From NCBI GenBank assembly GCA_002340985.1, contig DDNC01000002.1, forward strand, positions 70,355 through 120,058: DNA of 49,704 nucleotides. Direction: 5' to 3'. Made by a program: the position numbers and the translations under genes. The notes beneath the pieces are model-generated. The model was not told where the DNA came from, made no database searches, and saw only the letters and a list, made by a program, of their open reading frames with translations. The first letter of the stretch is position 1. The number at the start of each line of letters is the position of its first letter. The stretch comes from Firmicutes bacterium UBA2530. Lineage in GTDB: Bacteria; Bacillota; Clostridia; Tissierellales; Sedimentibacteraceae. Positions 27,001-34,815 of this stretch are shown here, in pieces.

Positions 27001-27273
27001 ATGACAAATATAAATGGTAATGTTCCTAGTATTAAAAATTCAAAATCGATAAATCAGGAAGAAGTTCAAAATGTAAAACAAAATATAAACTCTGCAGCAA
27101 GCAAGAGTATGATTTTAGGAGCTGAATTAACTTCAAATATTTCAAATGCAGCAAGTATAGAGAATATGACAAATTCTGTTCCCAGTTTAAATGGTTCAAC
27201 ATCTATCGGATCTGAAGAATTTCAAAATGTAAAAAATAAAGTGCAGAAAAGTGGCAAAAACAACGTATTTTAG
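27001..27273 (+). CDS. Small repeat protein, possible gamma-SASP-like spore protein
   Basis: 90-residue protein I do not recognise as a named family. It contains an internal duplication: residues 8-29 and 60-81 share V-P-S-x4-S-x-S-I-x2-E-E-x-Q-N-V-K, 12 of 22 identical. Between the copies lies GAELTSNIS, which resembles the TEFASE-type GPR protease site of gamma-SASPs (a strong resemblance, unproven). It is rich in Asn, Ser and Lys and has no hydrophobic helix, signal peptide or cysteine, as expected for a spore-core protein. The start ATG 27001 has GGAGGG at 7 bases. It lies directly behind an alpha/beta SASP gene and ends before a terminator. Inferred role: an amino-acid reserve degraded at germination. 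Confidence 0.75.
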   Translation: MTNINGNVPSIKNSKSINQEEVQNVKQNINSAASKSMILGAELTSNISNAASIENMTNSVPSLNGSTSIGSEEFQNVKNKVQKSGKNNVF

Positions 27274-27329
27274 CCTTACACAACGTCCGTATCGCTTAAA
27301 ACGGTGTTTGACTTGTTTTAAAATTGACT

Positions 27330-27367
27330 TAAAAAAATCATGTATAAATTTATACATGATTTTTTTA
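27330..27367. terminator. 38-bp palindromic terminator after the spore-protein pair
   Basis: A perfectly palindromic stretch centred between 27348 and 27349, with core arms ATCATGTATAAA / TTTATACATGAT flanked by seven A and seven T. Symmetry allows use on either strand. Confidence 0.85.
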
Positions 27368-27518
27368 TTGTTAATTACACAAAAAATATTATTATAAAAG
27401 TTTGTATATAAATGAGCTGTTTTCATAAATATTATTCATGGCTGTATGTCTTGACTAAGTAACATAAAGCTGTTACCCTTTATAAGGTTAATATAAAAGT
27501 AAACTTTGGAGGATTAAA

Positions 27519-28001
27519 ATGAATAAAAAGTACTTATCTTTATTTTTAGTGCTGATGGTGATGTTAAGCATATTCGCAGGATGCAGTGCTAAAACAGAAG
27601 CGCCGCAAAAGCCAGCAGATTCACAGGAGGCACCAAGCTTTCAGTATATGACTGCTGATGAATTAAAAACTATTGTAACAGAAGAAAATAGTGATTACGT
27701 AGTTTTCGACGTTAGAAAAAAAGCGGATTATGATACGGAACATGTTAAGGGCTCTATATCTGCCGATGTAGATTCCATAGTATCCAATCAGGATAATGCA
27801 CCGGCTAAAGCAAACATAGAAAAAGCATTATCAGAAATAGAAAGCAAAGACAAAAAATTTGTATTGCTGTGCTATTCAGGCAAAAGATATGCTGAAGCAG
27901 CAACTGGACTTTTGAAGGATGCAGGCATAGATGCAGCTAATATCTATACATTGGAAGGCGGCTACAAGGGCTGGACTTACACAGATTTGCTGGAAAAATA
28001 A
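27519..28001 (+). CDS. Rhodanese-like lipoprotein
   Basis: 160-residue exported rhodanese. A lipoprotein signal ends in SIFAGC with the lipid-modified Cys at residue 22. A single rhodanese domain follows, with the CDC25/rhodanese structural motif VVFDVRKKADYDTEHVKGS and the active loop C118-Y-S-G-K-R, the expected catalytic persulfide cysteine. It probably acts outside the membrane, handling sulfur or a redox thiol. It has TTTGGAGG ahead of its ATG. A hairpin and a second terminator-like structure separate it from the TVP38 genes. The E. coli ydjX-ynjF cluster also carries a rhodanese gene (ynjE), so a functional link is plausible. Confidence 0.9.
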   Translation: MNKKYLSLFLVLMVMLSIFAGCSAKTEAPQKPADSQEAPSFQYMTADELKTIVTEENSDYVVFDVRKKADYDTEHVKGSISADVDSIVSNQDNAPAKANIEKALSEIESKDKKFVLLCYSGKRYAEAATGLLKDAGIDAANIYTLEGGYKGWTYTDLLEK

Positions 28002-28019
28002 AATTACTGAAATAATAGG

Positions 28020-28052
28020 AGGAATGGCTTGTCATTCAGGCCATCCTTTTTC
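28020..28052 (+). terminator. Terminator after the rhodanese lipoprotein gene
   Basis: Stem AGGAATGGC / GCCATCCT with one bulged A, followed by five T. Confidence 0.65.
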
Positions 28053-28180
28053 ATACTTTAAGGTGACGCCAAGGATGATGGCGGCATACTGCATTTTAAG
28101 CATGTGCTTTATAATGGCGAATATGTTCCAAACATAATATATCATAACCTCTGTCATATGAGGAGAAAATAAGTAGTGTG

Positions 28181-28222
28181 AAGTCGCACCCTAAACAAAT
28201 TAAGTTTTAGAGTGCACTTTTT
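28181..28222 (+). terminator. Second terminator-like hairpin ahead of the TVP38 genes
   Basis: AAGTCGCACCCTAAA pairs with TTTTAGAGTGCACTT with two mismatches and ends in a T-run. It isolates the downstream operon from the rhodanese transcript or attenuates it. Confidence 0.6.
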
Positions 28223-28263
28223 ATTGAAGCTCATAAAGCTTTTAAAAAAATAATTATAAAATC

Positions 28264-29007
28264 ATGCTATTGGACTATTATCGATATGTATTGGTATATA
28301 TTCTGTGTTTAGAAATCTGTGTATTGAAGGTGGACATTCTGAAGAAAAAGGTAATTTTGCTTGTCACATCGGTTATTGTTTTGGTAATATTAAATAAATA
28401 CAATATACTTGATATTTTCAGCTTTGAGAATATCAATGAGCTGAAGGCATATATAAGCTCCTTCGGAATGCTGGCTCCTGTGGTGTTCATTACACTGTTT
28501 GCTGTTGCCACTGTGCTTTTTGTGCCCGGTCTGCCTGTAACTGTTCTTTCGGGTATATTGTTCGGAGTCTTCCAGGGAACAATATACGTTGTCATAGGTT
28601 CAACAATAGGAGTATCCGCAGCCTTTTTAGTCGGAAGATATCTTGGAAGAGATTTTGTAAAAAAAATAACAGAAAAAAACGAAAAAATGACGAGGCTGGA
28701 CGGCTACATAAAGGAGCATGGTGACACAATTTTGATTATCAGCAGGCTTGTTCCTGTTTTCCCTTTTAATTTACAGAACTATGCCTATGGAATTACAGAT
28801 GTCAAATTCAGCACATACTTTTGGTATTCTCTGATTTTTATGATACCTGGTACATTTATATACACAAGCTTCGGTGCACTGGCATACAGCTCGATTCCTT
28901 TGAAGGAGATTATGCTTTATTCCGGAATACTTTTAATAGCATTGTGCCTTCTTATAATATTGCCGAGGAAATTCTTTAAGATACACAGCAAGAAATACAG
29001 CAGATAA
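28264..29007 (+). CDS. TVP38/TMEM64 (VTT/DedA-like) membrane protein 1
   Basis: Membrane protein of up to 247 residues of the TVP38/TMEM64 family. It has several hydrophobic segments, and the VTT-domain signature is present: FVPGLPVTVLSGILFG, the amphipathic GSTIGVSAAFLVGRYLGR segment and SRLVPVFPFNLQNYAYG with the conserved Arg and Pro. VTT proteins include scramblases and proteins of membrane-lipid homeostasis. The start is uncertain: ATG 28264 has no ribosome binding site, and a later GTG/TTG (for example GTG 28330) would still keep the domain. It is the first gene of the membrane-system operon and resembles E. coli ydjX/ydjZ in family and context. Confidence 0.85.
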   Translation: MLLDYYRYVLVYILCLEICVLKVDILKKKVILLVTSVIVLVILNKYNILDIFSFENINELKAYISSFGMLAPVVFITLFAVATVLFVPGLPVTVLSGILFGVFQGTIYVVIGSTIGVSAAFLVGRYLGRDFVKKITEKNEKMTRLDGYIKEHGDTILIISRLVPVFPFNLQNYAYGITDVKFSTYFWYSLIFMIPGTFIYTSFGALAYSSIPLKEIMLYSGILLIALCLLIILPRKFFKIHSKKYSR

Positions 29008-29020
29008 TATGGAGTGAAAT

Positions 29021-29734
29021 ATGAAAAATGAATCAAAACAAAAGAGACGTACAGCCCAGATAATAATAATTGCATTGCTGGCAGCAACTGTCATACTTTA
29101 CTTTTTAGTTCCAGGTGTCAATTCCTTTTTTAACGGAATATTTCTTCTTTTTTCTTCAATGAATGTTGAAACTATAGCTGAATACATAAGGTCCTTCGGT
29201 ATTTATGCTGTAGTTATGTCTTTTTTTCTCATGATGTTTCAATCTCTGGCTGCTCCGCTGCCTGCGTTTCTCATTACATTTGCCAATGCTGCTATTTTCG
29301 GCTGGTGGCAGGGCGCCTTACTGTCATGGACCAGCTCAATGGCAGGAGCTGCGCTATGCTTCTATATTGCAAAAGTACTGGGGCGCGATGCGGTTGAAAA
29401 AATCACCAGCAAGTTTGCACTGGAAAGTGTGGACGGATTTTTTCAAAGGTATGGAAAGCATACCATACTCATATGCAGGCTGCTTCCCTTTGTTTCATTT
29501 GATTATGTAAGCTATGCGGCAGGTCTGACATCCATGAGCTTCATACCATTTTTCGCAGCTACAGGAATTGGACAGCTTCCGGCAACCATAGTTTATTCCT
29601 ATGTAGGTGGAATGCTTACAGGTGGTGTGAGGATGGTTGTAACTGCCCTTTTAATATTGTTTGCCTTGAGCATTTTTGTAATGCTTTTAAAACTAATATA
29701 CAACGAAAAACAAAATAAGCGGAAAGATATATGA
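29021..29734 (+). CDS. TVP38/TMEM64 (VTT/DedA-like) membrane protein 2
   Basis: 237-residue paralogue of the gene just upstream, clearly diverged. It has a basic N-terminus, a first helix at about 12-32, then the VTT domain with APLPAFLITFANAAIFG, SSMAGAALCFYIAKVLGRDA and CRLLPFVSFDYVSYAAGL. Two TVP38 genes in tandem suggest a hetero-oligomer or two successive steps, as with ydjX and ydjZ of E. coli. It starts 13 bases after the first copy, and its TGA overlaps the next start (ATGA), indicating translational coupling to the CCG protein. Confidence 0.88.
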   Translation: MKNESKQKRRTAQIIIIALLAATVILYFLVPGVNSFFNGIFLLFSSMNVETIAEYIRSFGIYAVVMSFFLMMFQSLAAPLPAFLITFANAAIFGWWQGALLSWTSSMAGAALCFYIAKVLGRDAVEKITSKFALESVDGFFQRYGKHTILICRLLPFVSFDYVSYAAGLTSMSFIPFFAATGIGQLPATIVYSYVGGMLTGGVRMVVTALLILFALSIFVMLLKLIYNEKQNKRKDI

Positions 29735-30525
29735 TGAATTCTAAAGAAATAGCAGTAAAAAGCCATCAGGTACTGAGTTTCAATAAAATATTTTCAGCAA
29801 CAGGCAGCGGCGGGGATGTTTTCTGGCCGGGCTGTGCCGTGCTGTCCATGGGCAGCGAAGTTACATATAAAACATATGAATTGCTGAAGAGTGCAATGCC
29901 GGGGCTTTCATACAGTACATCCTGCTGCGGCAAGCCATCTTTGCACATTAACGGCGGCAAAGATTTTAAAAAAAGAAAAGAGTTTTTAGAGAGCATCTTC
30001 AGAGAAAAGGGAATCAAAAATATTTATACCCTTTGCCCCAACTGCTTTGTTACATTGAGTGGATTTACCAATGTAAATGTGCAGTCTGCATGGAAGTTCA
30101 TAGATGAATATTTTCCCGAAAGCAGCAAAGGTATATTGGATGGTAAAGTATTTTCTCTTCATGACCCGTGTCCCGTTGTTAAGGATATAGAGGCAGCAAA
30201 GCATGTCAGAAACATTTTGCGCAATATGGGAGCTGAGGTTGCCGAATTTAAAAACAACAGGGAAAATACCGTGTGTTGCGGCAAAAAAAACATGCTTATG
30301 ACACTGAATCCTGAAAAGGGGAAGAAAATGTTTGAGCTGAGGGCCGCACAGGCTCCTTCTAAAAATATTGCAACATATTGTGCATCATGCAGAGATACAT
30401 TTAAACAAAATTCATTTGAATCACATCACATACTTGAGCTTTTGTTTCAAATTGAAGCGGATTCTTCATGGATGAACAGGTACAGGGCTGTGAGGAATAT
30501 GAAAAGGAGAAATGAAAATGCTTGA
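29731..30525 (+). CDS. CCG-domain (heterodisulfide reductase B-like) Fe-S protein
   Basis: 264-residue cytosolic protein with two CCG (cysteine-rich) domains. The first has WPGCAV, SCCGKP and LCPNC; the second has HDPCPVV, VCCGKKN and YCASC. These pairs of Cys clusters bind the unusual non-cubane [4Fe-4S] centre in HdrB and related redox subunits such as LutA and GlpC. Its electron partner is not encoded in the window. The start overlaps the TVP38 stop in an ATGA junction. In E. coli ydjXYZ a different Fe-S protein (YdjY) sits between the two TVP38 genes, so this may be its functional counterpart. That is inference from position only. Confidence 0.85.
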   Translation: MMNSKEIAVKSHQVLSFNKIFSATGSGGDVFWPGCAVLSMGSEVTYKTYELLKSAMPGLSYSTSCCGKPSLHINGGKDFKKRKEFLESIFREKGIKNIYTLCPNCFVTLSGFTNVNVQSAWKFIDEYFPESSKGILDGKVFSLHDPCPVVKDIEAAKHVRNILRNMGAEVAEFKNNRENTVCCGKKNMLMTLNPEKGKKMFELRAAQAPSKNIATYCASCRDTFKQNSFESHHILELLFQIEADSSWMNRYRAVRNMKRRNENA

Positions 30526-31114
30526 TACCTACGGCAGAAAATATGTGGATAAATATTTCGACAGCACATCTGAAATATTGCTGAGACTGAAACTCACACC
30601 TACGCAGGTTACCGCTGCGGCGCTTGTATTGGGCTTGTGTGCGGGATTATCATATTATTTCGGCAACAGTCTGCTTTCTATAGCGCTTCTCTGGATTTCC
30701 GGTTACCTTGATGCGGTGGATGGAGCAATGGCAAGGAAAAGCAAGACTGTAACAAAGAAGGGAACCCTTCTTGACATTTTTTTTGACAGAGTGGTGGAGC
30801 TTGCATTTATTGTTATATTTGCACTGAAGCATGAAGATTCAGTGTTTGCGCTGCTGTGTCTTACATGTACAATAGTTATGTCCATGTCGGTTTTCCTTAC
30901 AAGCGGAATGCTTATAGAAAACAAAGGAAAAAAAAGCTTCCATTACCAGGCAGGCCTCATGGAGAGAACAGAGGGTTTTATTATGTTCACACTCATGATT
31001 CTGCTAAACAGATACATGCAGCAAATGGTATATTTGTACGCTGCTTTAATTGCGTTTACAGTCTTTCAAAGGCTTAGAGAATCAATAAAAGTATTGGAGG
31101 GAGAAAATGAATAA
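30518..31114 (+). CDS. CDP-alcohol phosphatidyltransferase family protein
   Basis: 198-residue integral membrane enzyme with about six hydrophobic segments. The complete catalytic motif D65-x2-D-G-x2-A-R-x8-G-x3-D-x3-D reads DAVDGAMARK followed by GTLLDIFFD. It transfers a phosphatidyl group from CDP-diacylglycerol, or a related CDP-alcohol, to an alcohol acceptor. The acceptor is unknown; the sequence does not mark it as PgsA or PssA to my eye. ATG 30518 is preferred over ATG 30512, which sits only 2 bases from AAGGAG. It overlaps both the CCG gene (by 8 bases) and the binding-protein gene (by 8), so the operon is tight. ynjF of the E. coli cluster is of the same family. Confidence 0.88.
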   Translation: MLDTYGRKYVDKYFDSTSEILLRLKLTPTQVTAAALVLGLCAGLSYYFGNSLLSIALLWISGYLDAVDGAMARKSKTVTKKGTLLDIFFDRVVELAFIVIFALKHEDSVFALLCLTCTIVMSMSVFLTSGMLIENKGKKSFHYQAGLMERTEGFIMFTLMILLNRYMQQMVYLYAALIAFTVFQRLRESIKVLEGENE

Positions 31115-32309
31115 AAAAATAATCGTTGCTGTCGCAGTATTATTGTTAATCATAGGCTCGGTATTCTATTTCAACAGCAGCAATGAAAAAAGCGATGTAG
31201 TAACACTTTATGGCTGGGGAGGCGACCCAAGGGTCAATGCATGGATTGACAATGAGCTGGCACCCTATGCAAAGGAAAATTACGGCATAAATGTTGAGCG
31301 TGTGCCGATGAATATAGATGAAATCCTTACAAAGCTTACAAATGAAAAGGGAAGCAATAAGGCGGGCTCAATTGATGTAATATGGCTTAACGGAGAGAAT
31401 TTCTACTATGCCAGGAAGCACGAACTACTGCACGGACCTTTCCTGAATGATGTTGAAAATGCGAAAAAATATATCGACCTTGCGGGCCCTTCCGCAACCG
31501 TGGACTTCGGCTACCCGACTGAGGGCTACGAAGCGCCATGGGGAAAGGCTCAATTTGTATTTGTCAAAAACGAAAAGCTTCTTTCTGAGCCGCCACTTAA
31601 CGCCGCGGAGCTTAAAGAATTTGTAAAGAGCAACCCAGGAGTGTTCACATATCCTGAAGCTAAGGATTTTGTGGGTTCAGCCTTTATACGAACCGTTATA
31701 TATGATATAATAGGGTATGACAATATAAAGGACCTGCCTGCTGATTACGATGTTGTAAAGGAAGCTGTAATGCCGGCTATGGAGTATCTTAACGAAATAA
31801 AGCCTTATCTGTGGAAGGAAGGAAATACATATCCAAAGGATTCCGCACAGCTTGACGGGCTTTATCAGGACGGCGAGGTGTACATTGCCATGGACTACAA
31901 TGCAAATAAAGCATTGAGCAAGGTTAATGACGGAAGCTGGGACATCGGTACACGGACATTCGTATGGGAAAATGGAACGCTCTTTAATACTCATTATCTT
32001 GCAATAGCATCAAATGCACCTAATAAGGAAAATGCACTGAAGCTGATTGATGCTGCACTTTCACCTGCCATGCAGATATCGAAGGCTGATTTGAAGGGAT
32101 GGGGAGACCTGCCTGTATTGGAGTACGAGAAGCTCAGTGATTCGGACAAGTCAAAGTTGGATGAAGCATTGACTCCTTCAGAGGAATTGAAGGAAACAAT
32201 TCTGACCTACGATGAACTTTCAAAGCATAAGCAGCCTGAAATAAAGGCAGATTTGGTGACAATTATAGAAGGAATCTGGGAGGAAGTGGTTCTTTTTGAA
32301 AAGCAATAA
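31107..32309 (+). CDS. ABC transporter substrate-binding protein, YnjB-like
   Basis: 400-residue extracellular solute-binding protein, type 2 fold (iron/thiamine/polyamine-like). After the N-terminal helix it has TLYGWGGDPRVNAW and a DVIWLNGENFYYA block, which match the YnjB group as I recall it. The N-terminus is a hydrophobic helix (about 5-21) without a lipobox cysteine, odd for a Gram-positive binding protein; it is probably kept as an uncleaved membrane anchor. It overlaps the phosphatidyltransferase gene by 8 bases, and its last 14 bases overlap the next permease. The ligand is unknown. Confidence 0.85.
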   Translation: MNKKIIVAVAVLLLIIGSVFYFNSSNEKSDVVTLYGWGGDPRVNAWIDNELAPYAKENYGINVERVPMNIDEILTKLTNEKGSNKAGSIDVIWLNGENFYYARKHELLHGPFLNDVENAKKYIDLAGPSATVDFGYPTEGYEAPWGKAQFVFVKNEKLLSEPPLNAAELKEFVKSNPGVFTYPEAKDFVGSAFIRTVIYDIIGYDNIKDLPADYDVVKEAVMPAMEYLNEIKPYLWKEGNTYPKDSAQLDGLYQDGEVYIAMDYNANKALSKVNDGSWDIGTRTFVWENGTLFNTHYLAIASNAPNKENALKLIDAALSPAMQISKADLKGWGDLPVLEYEKLSDSDKSKLDEALTPSEELKETILTYDELSKHKQPEIKADLVTIIEGIWEEVVLFEKQ

Positions 32310-33159
32310 GAAGAATATTATTGAGGATTCGTTTCTGATTATACCTTCTTTTTTGATAGTGTTTTCAATTACTGCTTATGTGCTTGCAAATACATTTATA
32401 GAAAGCTTGGGTATAATACCCGAGCTTTTTTTAAATGAATTTACATTCAAGCATTATATAAAACTAATGGGAGACAGAATTTTTTTGGAAGGTTTTCTGT
32501 TCAGCATGATGATTGCACTGCTTTCAAGCACTGTGTCCATTGCTGCAGGAACATATCTCAGCTATGCCTTTTCGCGGAATAAGAGAGGATTGAACACCTT
32601 TATGTACAGGTATCCCATAATTCTTTCTTACATTGCGGCTGCAGCGCTTATATACAGCACCTACAGCAGCAGAGGGCTGATCTATCACATATTCCTGATA
32701 TTGGGGCTTAATGTGGGCTCTCTTGATATTATTTACAATTCCAATGGTATTGCTGTTATAATTCTGAATATTTTTAAAGGGATACCTTTTGTTGCATTTT
32801 CACTGTATCCTATATTTCTTAAAACAGATTCTCAATATAGAGAAACAGCCAGAAATTTAGGCTGTACCGATGTAATGTATGTATACAGAGTCTTGCTGCC
32901 TCTGTGCAGGCATTCAATACTTACTTCGTTTTTAATTATCTTTAATTATAACTTGTTTTCCTATGATGGATATTATTTTTTAGGTCCTTCAACACCTGTT
33001 TCAATAGGCGTGCTGGCATACAGCACATATATAAATCCGGATTTGTCGTATAGGGCACTGTCAATGGCTGTGAATTTCGTAATGATGGCAGTGTCGGTTA
33101 TGCTGTGCATCATATTTTATAAATCACTTAAACAAACAAAAGAAGGAAAATCTCTATGA
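32296..33159 (+). CDS. ABC transporter permease 1 (YnjC N-terminal half-like)
   Basis: 287-residue binding-protein-dependent permease with about six hydrophobic segments. The cytoplasmic EAA loop reads YRETARNLGCTDVMYVYRVLLP, the contact to the ATPase. It starts at TTG 32296 inside the end of the binding-protein gene, with GGGAGG about 12 bases upstream, and ends in an ATGA overlap with the second permease. In E. coli the corresponding YnjC is, as I recall, one long fused protein of two permease modules, so this gene and the next would be its two halves. Confidence 0.85.
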   Translation: MKSNKKNIIEDSFLIIPSFLIVFSITAYVLANTFIESLGIIPELFLNEFTFKHYIKLMGDRIFLEGFLFSMMIALLSSTVSIAAGTYLSYAFSRNKRGLNTFMYRYPIILSYIAAAALIYSTYSSRGLIYHIFLILGLNVGSLDIIYNSNGIAVIILNIFKGIPFVAFSLYPIFLKTDSQYRETARNLGCTDVMYVYRVLLPLCRHSILTSFLIIFNYNLFSYDGYYFLGPSTPVSIGVLAYSTYINPDLSYRALSMAVNFVMMAVSVMLCIIFYKSLKQTKEGKSL

Positions 33160-33971
33160 AAATTATAAACAAGCTTACATTTGCCGCATTGATGATATTT
33201 TTATTCCTTCCGCTGCTGTCCATGCTCATATGGTCATTTTTCTCAAGCTGGGCAGCCAATGCAGCACTGCCGACCAATTTTACATTGAGATGGTTCAGAT
33301 ATTTCATAGATTCGGGAGACTGGCTTATAGGAGTTAAATCTGTTGTGTTTTCCGCAGCAGCAGCATTTATTTCACTTGTGCTGAGCATAATGCTTTCAAG
33401 ATTTTTTATAAAAAGCAGCTTCAAATATAAGAACCAGCTTGAAAGCATGTTTTATTTGCCCATGCTTTTACCTGTTGTGAGCGTATGCATCGGAAGCCAT
33501 AAAATGTTACTTAATATGCTTGGACTCAAGGGAAGTGCTGTGGTGTTGCTCCTTCATGTTTATTTTGCGCTGCCATATGCATTTAAGATGGTTTATTCGT
33601 TCTACCAGGTGTGGGGCACGGAGCAGGAGCAGGTTGCCAGGGGCCTCGGTGCCGACAGATGGCGTGCATTTTATTTAATAAATGTGCCTGTCTACCTGAA
33701 TGGTTATATTTCAAGTTTTATAATGGCATTTATCATTTCATATTCGCAATATTTCGTAAACTTCTTCGTGGGTGACTACAACTCGGTAAATTTTTCAATG
33801 ATAATGACGCCCTACATAACAGGCTCAGACAGAAATATTGCATCTGTATATACACTTTTGTACATACTGTATGGTATAATAGTGATGGCGCTTTGTGCTG
33901 GAATCGAAAAAACTTACAATAACAGAAAGAGAAATGAAGCGTATGAGTTTTCTGGAGCTGAAAAACCTTAG
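33156..33971 (+). CDS. ABC transporter permease 2 (YnjC C-terminal half-like)
   Basis: 271-residue permease with about six transmembrane segments. The EAA loop reads EQEQVARGLGADRWRAFYLINVP. The N-terminus MKIINKLTFAALMIFLFLPLL is typical of the second permease of iron/spermidine/thiamine-type importers. It is translationally coupled to the first permease (ATGA). Its last 38 bases overlap the ATPase gene when that gene is started at 33934. The two permeases and the ATPase would form the importer core. Confidence 0.87.
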   Translation: MKIINKLTFAALMIFLFLPLLSMLIWSFFSSWAANAALPTNFTLRWFRYFIDSGDWLIGVKSVVFSAAAAFISLVLSIMLSRFFIKSSFKYKNQLESMFYLPMLLPVVSVCIGSHKMLLNMLGLKGSAVVLLLHVYFALPYAFKMVYSFYQVWGTEQEQVARGLGADRWRAFYLINVPVYLNGYISSFIMAFIISYSQYFVNFFVGDYNSVNFSMIMTPYITGSDRNIASVYTLLYILYGIIVMALCAGIEKTYNNRKRNEAYEFSGAEKP

Positions 33972-34722
33972 CTATGGCATAGGGAAAATCAATATTTTGA
34001 ACAATATAAATTTAAACATAGATAAAAGCTGCTTTTACTCAATCCTTGGACCAAGTGGTGCAGGCAAGACAACCATTTTGAGAATTATTACGGGAGCTCT
34101 TTCCGCCCATGAAGGACAGGTGATTCTTGACAATGAGGTCATAAACAATCTTCCTATGGAGAAAAGACAAATAGCAATGGTGCATCAATCCAAGCGTCTT
34201 TTTCCTCACCTGACTGTCATTGAAAACATACAGTTCGGAATGAAAATGAAAAAGATCGGCAGAGATAAAATTATTAAGAAAACAGATGAAATAGTTAAAT
34301 TTTTCAATATGAAGGAGCATCTGAACAAATACCCTAACCAGCTTTCGGGAGGCCAGCAGCAGCTTGTTGCGCTTATGAGGGCGCTGGCATCGGAGCCGAA
34401 GGTTCTGCTTTTGGATGAGCCCTTCACAGGACTTGACAACAATCTCCGCCTCTGCATAAGGGATTATATATTGAGGCTGCATAGGCAATTTAAAACCACA
34501 ACGGTCATGATAACTCATGACAAGGAGGATGCCTTCTTCATGAGCGATAAAATAGCATTCCTGTTTGATGGAAGGGTGGTGCTGTGTGCAGAGCCCGCTG
34601 CCCTTGTTGATGGTACAAATATTGAAGAAGTGGACGGATTTCTCGGCAAAATTACATCACTGGGAGACGGGAGCATAGTGTTTTCGGACAAAATATTAAA
34701 AATAAATAATAGCAATGATTGA
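33934..34722 (+). CDS. ABC transporter ATP-binding protein, YnjD-like
   Basis: 262-residue ATPase. Walker A is GPSGAGKTT (39-47), then the Q-loop in MVHQSKRLFPHLTV, the signature LSGGQQQ, Walker B VLLLDEP and the switch His in MITHDKEDAF. A short C-terminal extension of about 40 residues follows the core domain. ATG 33934 is chosen, with ATG 33943 as alternative; a GTG- or TTG-type start further up would reach deep into the permease gene. It is the last gene of the operon; I see no clear terminator hairpin before the next promoter. Confidence 0.9.
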   Translation: MKRMSFLELKNLSYGIGKINILNNINLNIDKSCFYSILGPSGAGKTTILRIITGALSAHEGQVILDNEVINNLPMEKRQIAMVHQSKRLFPHLTVIENIQFGMKMKKIGRDKIIKKTDEIVKFFNMKEHLNKYPNQLSGGQQQLVALMRALASEPKVLLLDEPFTGLDNNLRLCIRDYILRLHRQFKTTTVMITHDKEDAFFMSDKIAFLFDGRVVLCAEPAALVDGTNIEEVDGFLGKITSLGDGSIVFSDKILKINNSND

Positions 34723-34756
34723 TTGTTAAACATTTTCGTACCATTCAGATATATGG

Positions 34757-34785
34757 TTGAACATGCATTTTTATGGTGGTATAAT
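34757..34785 (+). promoter_or_regulatory. Promoter of the acyl-ACP thioesterase gene
   Basis: TTGAAC (34757-34762), 17 bases, TATAAT (34780-34785) preceded by TGG, so both a -35 and an extended -10 are present. The start codon is 30 bases downstream. Confidence 0.8.
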
Positions 34786-34815
34786 TAATGTATATTTTAG
34801 AACCGGAGGATTAAA

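Noticed and set aside
27451..27496. TTGACT and TATAAG/TATAAA boxes ahead of the rhodanese gene
   Set aside because: Spacings do not fit a 16-18-base sigma-A promoter; a promoter must be near but I cannot place it.
27931..28137. 68-codon frame overlapping the end of the rhodanese gene
   Set aside because: Alternative frame of the rhodanese gene that runs through its terminator hairpin.
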